The translations under genes were made by a program, and so were the position numbers. DNA of 64,000 nt from Candidatus Aphodousia gallistercoris (GTDB lineage: Bacteria; Pseudomonadota; Gammaproteobacteria; Burkholderiales; Burkholderiaceae_F): the NCBI GenBank assembly GCA_018714185.1, contig DVNT01000064.1:1-64000 (forward strand), given 5' to 3'. The notes under the pieces are model-generated. The model was not told the origin of the DNA. It saw nothing but the letters and a program-made list of their open reading frames with translations, and made no database searches. Below are positions 1 to 7,789 of this stretch, piece after piece; the first letter of the stretch is position 1; each line of letters starts with the position of its first letter.

Positions 1-2
1 GT

Positions 3-530
3 TCAGGCTGCAACGGCATTCCGGTTTTCAACGGCATGTGCGTTTTTCATTCTGTCGCTCAGGACCAGTACGTTAGAGGGGCCATGTCGGTCGTGCTCAG
101 AAACCACCCGATCTATCACAAGTTGCTGAATACGGCTCGACTCTGCATGGTCTACGACCCGCCGAAAAACTCCGAGGAGTGGAAGGTCGTTTTCTACTGC
201 GCAAAATTGCTCGATCGAGTCAAGCTGCTTCCCGAGGGCTTGGACTTGTCTGACAAAAAGCTTTTTCAAGCCTGCGTTGATGGTGCAACTCGTGCCCGTA
301 TCAACGGCAAGAGATTTGACGCGACCATGATCGGTATGACGCTCGAGAACTTCTTGGTTGAGCATGTGTTGGCCGAGGCGCACCGAGTCCTTGAATCAAC
401 CAAAAACATTGACAGCCTCTTGAGCTCATTTGATCGAGCAGAAGAGCAGAAGCACGCGCAGTTCCGAAAGGAAGACTTTGCCGAATTCAGTAGGTTGCCC
501 ATGTTTAACCCTAAGCCGGAGGCAGCATGA
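3..530 (+). CDS. Phage protein of unknown function, 5' end outside window
   Basis: The frame is open to the left edge and ends at 530. In-frame ATG codons at 36 and 84 are possible starts; 84 has a purine-rich AGAGGGG just upstream, but so close that it is a poor ribosome site. I do not recognise the family. The visible part is soluble and mixed-charge, with a helical C-terminus rich in Glu, Lys and Ala. The last codons overlap the next small gene (ATGA), so it is translated together with the membrane-protein genes that follow. Confidence 0.5.
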   Translation, partial: SGCNGIPVFNGMCVFHSVAQDQYVRGAMSVVLRNHPIYHKLLNTARLCMVYDPPKNSEEWKVVFYCAKLLDRVKLLPEGLDLSDKKLFQACVDGATRARINGKRFDATMIGMTLENFLVEHVLAEAHRVLESTKNIDSLLSSFDRAEEQKHAQFRKEDFAEFSRLPMFNPKPEAA

Positions 531-607
531 GCGAGTTTTTAATCGAAATTGTTTGCATTGTTGCCGGTCTAGTAATGCTCGGTTTCGCCTGTGTGAGGTG
601 GTTATGA
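527..607 (+). CDS. Tiny single-span membrane protein (26 aa)
   Basis: The start overlaps the previous stop (ATGA at 527-530), and the end overlaps the next start (ATG at 604). The product is almost entirely one hydrophobic helix, from residue 4 to about 22, ending Cys-Val-Arg-Trp-Leu. The tight overlaps on both sides are the main evidence that it is real. Function is unknown; small membrane peptides are common in phage accessory operons. Confidence 0.45.
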   Translation: MSEFLIEIVCIVAGLVMLGFACVRWL

Positions 608-798
608 GACCAACAAACTTTAATGAAGTGACAGACTTGATCGCTTCAATTTGCGCCAGGCTCGCCCTGGTGATGTTCATCCTGATGATGGCCTGTGTAT
701 TGCCGGTTCTAGCTGTCGCGGCTGCCGCCGGTTGGGTATATGACAAATTTTCAAAAAGGTATTTTCGTGAAACAAAATTACAGAAAACGACTGACTGA
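604..798 (+). CDS. Small membrane protein (64 aa)
   Basis: It starts at ATG 604, overlapping the stop of the 26-aa gene. It has a charged N-terminus, a long hydrophobic segment at about residues 16-45 rich in Ala, Val, Leu and Met, then a basic tail. The length of the segment would allow one or two spans. Function unknown. It overlaps the following gene, and the gene chain 3-1744 looks like one polycistronic unit. Confidence 0.5.
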   Translation: MRPTNFNEVTDLIASICARLALVMFILMMACVLPVLAVAAAAGWVYDKFSKRYFRETKLQKTTD

Positions 799-991
799 GA
801 AAGAGTCCGAATTCATCTCACACATGGCCCATCACGGAGACGCTACACGGGCCGCCCATGCTATTTGCGAAGGCCTATCCGATGAAGCCGCTCGGGTTTT
901 GGCTAACAACCTTATGAAGCGTCCGGAGATTCAAAAACAAATCGATTTTTTGAGAAAGTGTTACTCAAGTATCAAAGCCTATGTCAGATAA
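767..991 (+). CDS. Small helix-turn-helix protein resembling the N-terminus of terminase small subunits
   Basis: I chose GTG 767, which has AAAAGG seven bases upstream; an ATG at 740 would extend it by nine residues. The core reads like a TerS N-terminal HTH: a Leu-Thr-Glu-Lys start, then Gly-Asp-Ala-Thr-Arg-Ala-Ala, then Ala-Ala-Arg-Val-Leu-Ala-Asn and a Pro-Glu-Ile-Gln-Lys end. At 74 aa it lacks the rest of a terminase subunit, and a separate TerS sits at 3958. It is probably a small DNA-binding protein; target unknown. Confidence 0.55.
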   Translation: MKQNYRKRLTEKESEFISHMAHHGDATRAAHAICEGLSDEAARVLANNLMKRPEIQKQIDFLRKCYSSIKAYVR

Positions 992-1421
992 ATTCAGCTC
1001 CTCATTGGAAGCCTTCTCCAATACCAAGATCGAAAAAATCGTCAGGAAGGCAGAAAAACGCTTCGTCAAGCGAGTAGAAACTTCTCCTTGGGCAAAGACC
1101 CATCTCGTTGTGAAAAATTCCATTGATGCCCTTTTAAAAGGGTTTGAGGAAACTCGCAATAAAAACCTCGATATCAGAAGCATCAAGGTTGAACTCGTCT
1201 GCGAAACGTACGACACGCTGATGGATCTCGGCCAGTTTTTCCCGAAGGCTCACGAGATCAAGAACCAGCTCAACCGAAGGGGATACACAAACGTATTTTT
1301 CCACATCACTCACGTAAAAAGCTCCTCTCCGGCCCTTGTCTTCAACGTTAGCTACCTTGAGACCGAGAAGGGCGATCCGTTTACCGGAAGCCCGTTTTAC
1401 GAGTTTTACAAAACGGAGTAA
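981..1421 (+). CDS. Phage protein of unknown function (146 aa)
   Basis: It starts inside the end of the previous gene and ends in a TAATG overlap with the nuclease gene at 1421. The N-terminal third is strongly basic and helical (several Lys-Arg clusters around residues 15-35). The middle looks like an alpha/beta fold. I do not recognise the family. Its place just upstream of a PDDEXK nuclease makes a DNA-metabolism role possible but unproven. Confidence 0.55.
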   Translation: MSDKFSSSLEAFSNTKIEKIVRKAEKRFVKRVETSPWAKTHLVVKNSIDALLKGFEETRNKNLDIRSIKVELVCETYDTLMDLGQFFPKAHEIKNQLNRRGYTNVFFHITHVKSSSPALVFNVSYLETEKGDPFTGSPFYEFYKTE

Positions 1422-1744
1422 TGCGCATGGGGAAATCACAACGCACAAAAGGGGCCGTTGGAGAACGTGAAGTTTGCCACTTGATTCAGGATGTCCTCGG
1501 TGTCAACGCGAAGCGTAATCTTTCGCAAACACGCGAGGGAGGTTGCGATATCGCCGTGGGTCCGTATCACGTCGAAGTGAAGCGACGCGCACGAATCGGA
1601 AACATATACGACTGGATTGAACAGGCAGAGGCATCCTGCCAAAACGGAGAACGTCCTGTCGTTTTTTGCAGAGCAGACAAAAAGAAGTGGCTTGTCGTCA
1701 TGAGCGCAGAGGAAGCATTAAGGTTGCTTGGCAATGAGTTGTAG
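1421..1744 (+). CDS. PDDEXK-fold nuclease, Holliday-junction-resolvase-like (107 aa)
   Basis: Residues 4-60 show the compact nuclease pattern: Gly-Glu-Arg-Glu near residue 13, an acidic Cys-Asp-Ile after a Gly-Gly turn near residue 43, then Val-Glu-Val-Lys-Arg about ten residues later (the E-x-K of the active site). The C-terminal half has a hydrophobic strand followed by a Lys-rich turn, as in small phage HJ-resolvase-like proteins. It probably trims or resolves branched replication intermediates before packaging (inference). ACGGAG lies upstream of the ATG. Confidence 0.65.
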   Translation: MRMGKSQRTKGAVGEREVCHLIQDVLGVNAKRNLSQTREGGCDIAVGPYHVEVKRRARIGNIYDWIEQAEASCQNGERPVVFCRADKKKWLVVMSAEEALRLLGNEL

Positions 1745-1761
1745 TTTAGGAGTATTTGCCT

Positions 1762-2241
1762 ATGGAGTTTTTTGGCGATCCGCAGGAAGAGAAGCTGCGC
1801 GCTATGCAAGAGTTCTTGAGGCTTTGGGCATGGTCGCAGAAAGAACGAAAGCGAACGGGGATCAATCCTCTTTATTCGCTCATGGTCTCAGTCAGGAATG
1901 CCGAGGAAGAGATCAAACGCATCGAACAGAAGGCTCTCGATAATAATCCGAACGCCGCCAGGCGAGGGCTTACGCTCGGCAAGCCGATTCCGATGACGCG
2001 AAACGAAAAGCAACTCATCGCTCACAAGGTCGACAGCATCATGAACGATCCGGAGCTGTGGCGCGGGCACTATCGAGACAAAGAAGTGTTGGCGAAGTTT
2101 TACCTCGACTCCAGCGCGAACCCAAAAGGGTGCAATGAAAGCGTCAAGCTTTTCTCAAGGTCTATGCACGTTCCAAGATGGCAAGTGAAAAATATGATTA
2201 GATCGGCGCTTTTATACTTTTCAATGCTTTACGGAGAATGA
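1762..2241 (+). CDS. Putative late-gene regulator or antiterminator-like protein (159 aa)
   Basis: ATG 1762 is chosen because TTAGGAG (1746-1752) precedes it at a good distance. The protein is basic and helical. The C-terminal half has a Met-His-Val-Pro-Arg-Trp-Gln-Val-Lys stretch that looks like a recognition helix, and a central Pro-Met-Thr-Arg-Asn-Glu-Lys segment. Its position as the last gene before the packaging operon is where phage Q-type or ArpU-type late regulators normally sit. That context, more than sequence identity, supports the call. Confidence 0.4.
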   Translation: MEFFGDPQEEKLRAMQEFLRLWAWSQKERKRTGINPLYSLMVSVRNAEEEIKRIEQKALDNNPNAARRGLTLGKPIPMTRNEKQLIAHKVDSIMNDPELWRGHYRDKEVLAKFYLDSSANPKGCNESVKLFSRSMHVPRWQVKNMIRSALLYFSMLYGE

Positions 2242-2242
2242 A

Positions 2243-2386
2243 ATGAATACAGATTTTTTTCAATGGTTGGCGATTTTGTTTTTAGCGTTGGCATGCATTT
2301 TTAATACCATGCATTGCAACTATCTAAGAAAAATAATTAATCGTTTTTTGGGAAATCGGGGAATCCATCCGAAACAGGATATATGA
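2243..2386 (+). CDS. Small membrane protein (47 aa)
   Basis: The ATG at 2243 follows ACGGAGAATGAA, one base after the previous stop. Residues 7-23 are hydrophobic and the tail is basic. The gene end overlaps the convergent minus-strand gene 2337-2861 by about 50 bases, so one of the two may have been truncated when the moron inserted. Function unknown. Confidence 0.4.
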   Translation: MNTDFFQWLAILFLALACIFNTMHCNYLRKIINRFLGNRGIHPKQDI

Positions 2387-2861
2387 GTTCCTCTTCATCT
2401 AATGCGAAAACCACTCGAATCTCAAAGGAATCGGTTGGTATCGGACTAATGCTAATCCAATATTCTTCTTTTTCGATGTTGACGGGTAAAGATAAAAGGA
2501 AATTCAGACTTTCCTGGAATTCAAGACTTAGTGGAGTTCGCTTATTCCCTGATGTCATGAATTCGACAAATGAAACCTTGTAGCCTGGGACGTAGATTTT
2601 TTTGATCTGTGTGAAATGATTCCCGGGATAAAACACAAGTTTCGCAAAAACCTGAGTTGGACCACGAGTCCAATGAGATTGTCCAATTTTTGGCCGACCT
2701 CTCGAGTGAGCAATTTCAGTTAGTTCTACTGCCCTCTCGTTTAGTTTGTTTCCCTTTTTTGTAATCCAAAAGGATAGAAAGGCGAACAAACATGCCAAAA
2801 AACCAAATAGTAGGCTAAGTGCTACTACCACATCTGAATTCATGATCTCATGGAAAGTCAT
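2337..2861 (-). CDS. Membrane-anchored protein of unknown function, probable moron (174 aa)
   Basis: It is encoded against the direction of the late operon. There is one transmembrane segment at about residues 10-33, a short linker with a helical Leu-Asn-Glu-Arg motif, then a mainly beta, soluble domain of about 110 residues. A second Met at residue 7 is an alternative start. Low GC and opposite orientation suggest a lysogenically expressed moron. I do not recognise the family; effects on the host envelope or superinfection are possible (inference). Confidence 0.55.
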   Translation of the reverse strand: MTFHEIMNSDVVVALSLLFGFLACLFAFLSFWITKKGNKLNERAVELTEIAHSRGRPKIGQSHWTRGPTQVFAKLVFYPGNHFTQIKKIYVPGYKVSFVEFMTSGNKRTPLSLEFQESLNFLLSLPVNIEKEEYWISISPIPTDSFEIRVVFALDEEELIYPVSDGFPDFPKND

Positions 2862-2931
2862 ACTTCATTCTATTTTTCTCTTAGCGATAGAGTAATGCTA
2901 TCAGAATACAACGCCCGTAAATACTGGGGGT

Positions 2932-2959
2932 TTGACATTCGTTTTTAGAGCATTAAAAT
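2932..2959 (+). promoter_or_regulatory. Sigma-70-type promoter for a candidate small RNA
   Basis: TTGACA at 2932-2937 and TAAAAT at 2954-2959 are separated by 16 bases. The region is AT-rich and has no gene immediately downstream on the plus strand. Confidence 0.6.
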
Positions 2960-2965
2960 TGGCCA

Positions 2966-3098
2966 CGACAATTTGGATGGTTCCGGTTTAAAAGCACTGT
3001 GTATTGATAGCGCCCCGTGAGGCGCTCTTGCCGTACCCGGAAGAAACGTAAAAGAAGGCAAAAAAACCGTAGTCTAAGAGCGACCTACGGTTTTTTTT
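2966..3098 (+). ncRNA. Candidate phage small RNA (about 133 nt)
   Basis: A promoter at 2932-2959 leads into about 130 bases with no open frame longer than a few codons. These contain a GCGCC/GGCGC hairpin near 3010-3025 and end in a strong intrinsic terminator (3061-3098). Promoter, structure and terminator together suggest an independent transcript. It lies between two minus-strand morons. No known RNA family is recognised. Alternatively this may only be a shared terminator with a fortuitous promoter. Confidence 0.4.
3061..3098. terminator. Bidirectional intrinsic terminator
   Basis: AACCGTAG (3065-3072) pairs with CTACGGTT (3085-3092). The stem has an A-run before it and eight T after it, so it can act on both strands. 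It would end the minus-strand gene 3140-3907 and the candidate small RNA. Confidence 0.75.
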
Positions 3099-3139
3099 CG
3101 TATTCAGGTTTCTCCGAAGAACATTAAGCGTTTAAAACA

Positions 3140-3907
3140 CTACGTGTTATTTGCCAGTGAAATTACTTCTTGCAAAAAATCAATTTGATAGGACTCTCCT
3201 TCAAATGAGATGGGGCTTGAACGCGTCCCGTCCAGCATTAACGTTAATCTCTCTGAAGATTCGCGGACAACAGAAATTACTCTCTCAAATTTGACAAATT
3301 TAGCTTTATCGTGGATTCTTATTCTTGCGCCAGCATTGGTGATAACAACCTCGCCCATCCCCAAATAAACCTTTTCCTCTCTGGAAATAAATTTTCCTCG
3401 TGAGTTACCAACTCGGAATGAAACGCCTTTTGCTACACGGAAGGAAACACCGCGGGATCCGGCCTTGAATTCTCTTGTTTTCTTAGTTGAAAAAATTTTC
3501 AAACTACAAAAGCAAAAGAAAACCAACTCTTTCTTGGGAACCAATATTGTTGAATTCGAAAGTGTTAAAAACCTTTCTGGTGGAACATTATTTTTGAAGT
3601 ACGCTCTGGTTAATGCAATTCTTAGCTTTTCCTTTTGATCAGAAGTTAACTGACTGATAGTGTAACCATTGTTCTGTAAAGACATATCAAGATAATTTCT
3701 CAAGTCTTCATCGCTCGAAGTTACGTCAGCGTTTTCGTAACAGATCTCGACAGCCGAAAATGAGCCTTTAGGAACAGTAAGGGACTGATCATCGTTTTCT
3801 GTTACATATTTTTGATCATGGTTCTTTATTCCAGAACCTTTATTGATCAACTTGTAACCGCCGTACGTAACGCAAAAAAGAATTGCAATAGCTACGAATG
3901 TTTCCAT
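3140..3907 (-). CDS. Membrane-anchored protein with C-terminal beta domain, probable moron (255 aa)
   Basis: An N-terminal hydrophobic anchor (about residues 4-22) is followed by a Lys/Asp-rich linker, a helical region (residues 60-115) and a mostly beta C-terminal domain (about 150-250). That domain has alternating hydrophobic strands ending in a helix, reminiscent of bacterial PH-like domains. It lies opposite to the late operon, is AT-rich, and sits just before terS: a typical moron position. No function is assigned. Confidence 0.55.
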   Translation of the reverse strand: METFVAIAILFCVTYGGYKLINKGSGIKNHDQKYVTENDDQSLTVPKGSFSAVEICYENADVTSSDEDLRNYLDMSLQNNGYTISQLTSDQKEKLRIALTRAYFKNNVPPERFLTLSNSTILVPKKELVFFCFCSLKIFSTKKTREFKAGSRGVSFRVAKGVSFRVGNSRGKFISREEKVYLGMGEVVITNAGARIRIHDKAKFVKFERVISVVRESSERLTLMLDGTRSSPISFEGESYQIDFLQEVISLANNT

Positions 3908-3957
3908 GATTAATCCTAAAGAAATCTAAAACAAAACCATTCTAGCCAATAGATACC

Positions 3958-4440
3958 ATGGTAATGCGAGTAACAAAACAAAGGGGGGCCCCTTCTCTGT
4001 ATTCGAAAGGGTTGGCGGACAAGATTATTGACTTAATCTCGCAAGGCTATTCCGAAAGAGAAATCGTAAAGATGCAAGGAATGCCTTCATTGAGAACACT
4101 ACAAAATTGGAAAGACAAGTATCCGGATTTTCTGCAACAGTCCGCGCGGGCACGTGAGGAAAGCGCCAATCTGTACGATGACAAACGCCGTCAAACTAAT
4201 GAGTGGTTGAGAGAGCTCATGCTAGAGCACGCCAAGTCAGGAGAACCTATTCCAAAAGGAGTCGTAGAAGCGGCTCGAGCTGTCATGCAAGAGGACGCTC
4301 GTTCGGCAGCCATTCGAAATGACGCGCTGTTCGGCGACCGCAAGACGGTTGCCATCGATGCAGCCAAGGACAGCGGAGAAGGACTTGCTGCCGTTTACGC
4401 AAAAATTAAAGAGGGATTAAAGCAGGGTTCTAATGAGTAA
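3958..4440 (+). CDS. Terminase small subunit
   Basis: The N-terminal half has a helix-turn-helix (residues 15-50: a Ser-Glu-Arg-Glu-Ile-Val turn, then Ser-Leu-Arg-Thr-Leu-Gln-Asn-Trp recognition helix). The rest is helical and charged. It overlaps the large terminase start by eight bases, as TerS genes usually do. TerS recognises the packaging site on phage DNA and presents it to the motor. ATG 3958 or 3964 may be the start. Size (160 aa) is normal for the family. Confidence 0.85.
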   Translation: MVMRVTKQRGAPSLYSKGLADKIIDLISQGYSEREIVKMQGMPSLRTLQNWKDKYPDFLQQSARAREESANLYDDKRRQTNEWLRELMLEHAKSGEPIPKGVVEAARAVMQEDARSAAIRNDALFGDRKTVAIDAAKDSGEGLAAVYAKIKEGLKQGSNE

Positions 4441-5635
4441 TCCGTTTATTGAGCTATGGAGACCGCACCGGTACAAAGTGTTCTACGGAGGTCGTGGCTC
4501 CGGAAAGTCATGGGCCATCGCAGAGGCGCTCATCGTCATGAGTGATATGTGCAAGCTCCGCATCTTATGCTGCCGTGAAATCCAAAAGTCGATCAAAGAT
4601 TCGAGCTACCAACTACTGAAAGATACGGCGCTTCGCCTTGGCATCGCAGGCCGATTCGTTTTCTTGGAAACGGAGATCCGACATAAGAAAACAGGATCGA
4701 AGATCATCTTCTCCGGTTTACTGCGTAACGAGCAGTCGATCAAGTCGAAAGAAGGCGTCGATATATGCTGGGTGGAAGAAGCTCAGACAGTCTCCGAGTC
4801 TTCCTGGGAAACGCTCATTCCGACCATCCGTAAAGACGGATCGGAAATTTGGCTCAGTTTCAACCCACTCAACGCCGACGATCCGACAACACAGCGCTTT
4901 GTTGAAAACCCGCCGCCGGAGGCTTACGTCAGGAAGGTCAACTACGACGAGAATCCCTACTTCAACGATGCCCTGCGCCGGGAAATGGAGTGGGACAAAA
5001 AGAATGATTTTGAGAAATACCTTCATATCTGGGAAGGATTCCCGAGGACATTTTCGGACGCCCAAATCTTTAGGGGGAAATTTACGGTCGAACCGTTTGA
5101 TGAAACGTTGGCCGAAAAGGCTGATCGTTTGTTTTTCGGTGCAGACTTCGGGTTTGCGCAGGATCCGTCAACGCTTATTCGCTGCTTTATCTATGACAAA
5201 AAGCTTTACATCGAGTATGAGGCCTATGGTGTAGGAGTCGAAATTGATGAGCTGCCGCAACTTTATCGGTCTGTTCCGGGCTCAGACAAATGGCCGATCA
5301 AAGCTGACTGCGCCCGTCCGGAAACGATAAGCTACCTTCGCAACCGCTGCGGATTCAATATTGCAGGTGCAGAGAAATGGGATGGTTGCATCGAGGACGG
5401 TATCGCGTATCTTCGTGCATTCGAAAAGATTGTCATACATCCCAGATGTAAGCATGCGGCAGACGAATTCAGGCTCTACTCTTACAAGACGGATAAAACA
5501 ACGAACGAAGTTCTGCCAATCATTTTGGACAAGAATAACCACGTTATCGACGCAATACGCTATAGCCTAGATGGCTACATCACCCAGTCCTCGCTGGAGC
5601 TTTTTACGGCCATGGGACGCCAGGCAACACTATGA
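4433..5635 (+). CDS. Terminase large subunit (PBSX/XtmB-like ATPase-nuclease)
   Basis: It is the DNA-packaging motor. Walker A is GGRGSGKS at residues 19-26. Walker B with catalytic Glu is VDICWVEEAQ at about 108-117. The C-terminal RNase H-like nuclease domain begins near Phe-Gly-Ala-Asp-Phe-Gly-Phe (about residue 238). Length of 400 aa fits the Terminase_3 family. It overlaps terS upstream and the portal gene downstream by four bases. Confidence 0.95.
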   Translation: MSNPFIELWRPHRYKVFYGGRGSGKSWAIAEALIVMSDMCKLRILCCREIQKSIKDSSYQLLKDTALRLGIAGRFVFLETEIRHKKTGSKIIFSGLLRNEQSIKSKEGVDICWVEEAQTVSESSWETLIPTIRKDGSEIWLSFNPLNADDPTTQRFVENPPPEAYVRKVNYDENPYFNDALRREMEWDKKNDFEKYLHIWEGFPRTFSDAQIFRGKFTVEPFDETLAEKADRLFFGADFGFAQDPSTLIRCFIYDKKLYIEYEAYGVGVEIDELPQLYRSVPGSDKWPIKADCARPETISYLRNRCGFNIAGAEKWDGCIEDGIAYLRAFEKIVIHPRCKHAADEFRLYSYKTDKTTNEVLPIILDKNNHVIDAIRYSLDGYITQSSLELFTAMGRQATL

Positions 5636-7143
5636 GAAAAAGTAAGAAACAACAAACGCCCAGAAGACAGTTCTCTGACGGTTTTATGAACCCGTTGCTT
5701 CGTGTTGGGGACTATACCCCGAACACGTTCAATGCGAGCCGTTATGTCCCGAGGTTCAAATCATTCAACCGACAACAGCTTGAATGGGCGTACCAAGGTT
5801 CTTGGCTCTGCTCTCTGGCAATCGATTTGATTGCTCAGGACATGACTCGGGAAGGCATCGAAATCATCGATGAGAAGCCGGAAGTCACGGAGCTCTTGAA
5901 TTCTTTGCTGGATGACTATCTGGTTTGGGATTCGCTGTGCGATGTCTTGAAGTGGGCCAGGCTCTTTGGCGGAGCTATCGCCGTTATGATGATTGACGGT
6001 CAAGACATGTCTACGCCTCTGGCAACAATTCGAAAAGGGTCGTTCCGAGGCCTCTACGTACTGGATCGATGGCAAGTCAACCCAAGCAATGAGGTCATTA
6101 GTGATCTCGGGCCTAACTTTGGGAAGCCTGTTTTCTATAACGTCATCGATAGCGAAAGCGGAATCAAACTCAACAATGAGAGAATCCACCATTCGCGTGT
6201 GTTGAGGTTTGAAGGGCGGCGGCTGCCGTACTATTTGCGCCAGGCTTACCAAGGCTGGGGTGCGTCAGTTTTAGAAGTTATTTACCCTCAAATCTTGGCA
6301 TACGATCTGGCTTCAAGCGGTGCCGCTCAGCTTGTCTCCAAGGCGTACCTTCGCTACTACAAAGTGAAAGGCCTTCGCCAGATCTTGACGAATGCTGTTG
6401 CCAGGAAGGGCTTTTTAGCCCAAATGGACCATGTCCGGATGTTTCAAAGCATCGAGGGGTTGACGCTTGGAGATGCGGATGATGAATTCCAAACGTTTTC
6501 GTATTCGTTTGCCGGATTATCCGAAGTTCTAACACAGTTCGGACAACAGGTTTCCGGCGGGCTCGGGATTCCGTTGGTTCGCCTTTTCGGGCAGTCGCCC
6601 GCAGGGATGAATGCAACGGGTGAGAGCGACATTCGTAACTATTACGACAACATCAAGTCTCAGCAGGATTCTCAGCTTAGGCCGTGCTTGAAGCGGCTTC
6701 TGAGAGTCATGTACATGAGTGCGACGGGACAAACGCCGCCATCAGATTTTTCATTTGAATTTAAGCCGCTATGGCAGATGTCGACCGAACAACGAGCCCA
6801 GTCAGCACAAGGGCTTGTGGGGTCGATTCTTCAAGCCTATGACAGTCAGGCCATCAGTTTAGAGGTGGCGCTAAAAGAGTTACGGAAGCTGGCTGATTCT
6901 GTCGGACTATTTGCCGCCATTACCGATGAAGATATCGAGAGTGCCAAAGAGCTTGAGTTCGGGATGTCAGCACCGTCTCCGGAGGGACTTTTAACGCATG
7001 AACAAGGACAAAACCAAGACCTCGGACAAGGCCAAGCCGGGGAGGTTCAGAGAGGCCAACCAAACGGCTCGAATCGAGGCGTGGTACAGGAAGCGCCTGG
7101 TCCAAGTGGCCCAAATGGTGGGCAAAATAGCCCAAGAGTATAA
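5632..7143 (+). CDS. Portal protein (DUF1073-type)
   Basis: The portal is the dodecameric ring at the capsid vertex through which DNA enters and leaves. The sequence has the DUF1073-style N-terminus (Ser-Leu-Ala-Ile-Asp-Leu-Ile-Ala-Gln-Asp-Met near residue 63) and a central Gly-Glu-Ser-Asp-Ile-Arg-Asn-Tyr-Tyr-Asp motif, common in this family. The last 60 residues are Gln/Gly/Pro-rich and disordered, and they overlap the next gene by about 145 bases in another frame. Position right after TerL supports the call. Confidence 0.92.
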   Translation: MRKSKKQQTPRRQFSDGFMNPLLRVGDYTPNTFNASRYVPRFKSFNRQQLEWAYQGSWLCSLAIDLIAQDMTREGIEIIDEKPEVTELLNSLLDDYLVWDSLCDVLKWARLFGGAIAVMMIDGQDMSTPLATIRKGSFRGLYVLDRWQVNPSNEVISDLGPNFGKPVFYNVIDSESGIKLNNERIHHSRVLRFEGRRLPYYLRQAYQGWGASVLEVIYPQILAYDLASSGAAQLVSKAYLRYYKVKGLRQILTNAVARKGFLAQMDHVRMFQSIEGLTLGDADDEFQTFSYSFAGLSEVLTQFGQQVSGGLGIPLVRLFGQSPAGMNATGESDIRNYYDNIKSQQDSQLRPCLKRLLRVMYMSATGQTPPSDFSFEFKPLWQMSTEQRAQSAQGLVGSILQAYDSQAISLEVALKELRKLADSVGLFAAITDEDIESAKELEFGMSAPSPEGLLTHEQGQNQDLGQGQAGEVQRGQPNGSNRGVVQEAPGPSGPNGGQNSPRV

Positions 7144-7777
7144 AGAAGACAGCGATTTGTTTGAGCAAGAAAAGGCCGTGCAAAAGCGGCTTTTTTCGTA
7201 TGCAGACACTTTGGATGCTTGGGCCAATGAGGTTTCTGATGTCATGCTCAAGCGCGTAGCCCGTGCAGATTACTCAGTATGGTTGAGGGTAGGGGAGAAG
7301 ATAGGCTCTGAGACTCGCCGAAAGCTCAATGAGGTTACCGTCTCTCCCATTTTTTACCTGCTGCAGCATGAGCAAGTCGAACTGATTAAATCACTGCCTC
7401 TTGAGGCGGCGCAAAAGGTTCACGAGTGGACTCAAATTGGTCTGGCTAACGGGCAGCGGTACCCAGCCATTGCTAAAAGGATTCAGACCGAGCTGGGCAA
7501 CGTCACAAAGAGCCGAGCGATCACTATCGCTAGGACGGAAACCGCAAGGACGAGAAGCAATTTCACTGAGGCCCGCGCTAAGGCTATCGGATCAACACAT
7601 TACCGGTGGCATACGGTAGGTGACGGTTCGGTGAGACGATCCCACTCCGAGTTAGATGGGAAGGTTTTTTCCTGGAATGACCCTCCGATTACTGATTATG
7701 GAAAAGGCGGAACGCCTATTCGGTCGCATCCAGGCTGTGTTTTCAATTGCCGCTGTTGGGCGGAACCTATTTTTTAA
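6998..7777 (+). CDS. Minor head protein, SPP1 gp7 / Mu gpF family
   Basis: It begins inside the portal gene. The C-terminal half contains the family hallmark: Ala-Arg-Thr-Glu-Thr-Ala-Arg, then His-Tyr-Arg-Trp-His-Thr, a Ser-His-Ser-Glu-Leu-Asp-Gly stretch and a final Pro-Gly-Cys-x-Phe-Asn-Cys-Arg-Cys cysteine cluster. These proteins sit inside or at the base of the head and affect DNA ejection. The N-terminal third is Lys-rich. Size (259 aa) is on the small side for the family. Confidence 0.9.
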   Translation: MNKDKTKTSDKAKPGRFREANQTARIEAWYRKRLVQVAQMVGKIAQEYKEDSDLFEQEKAVQKRLFSYADTLDAWANEVSDVMLKRVARADYSVWLRVGEKIGSETRRKLNEVTVSPIFYLLQHEQVELIKSLPLEAAQKVHEWTQIGLANGQRYPAIAKRIQTELGNVTKSRAITIARTETARTRSNFTEARAKAIGSTHYRWHTVGDGSVRRSHSELDGKVFSWNDPPITDYGKGGTPIRSHPGCVFNCRCWAEPIF

Positions 7778-7789
7778 GAGAAACAAGCG

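Noticed and set aside
3..383. 126-aa minus-strand frame at the left edge
   Set aside because: It overlaps a better plus-strand frame that is linked by start-stop overlaps to a gene chain.
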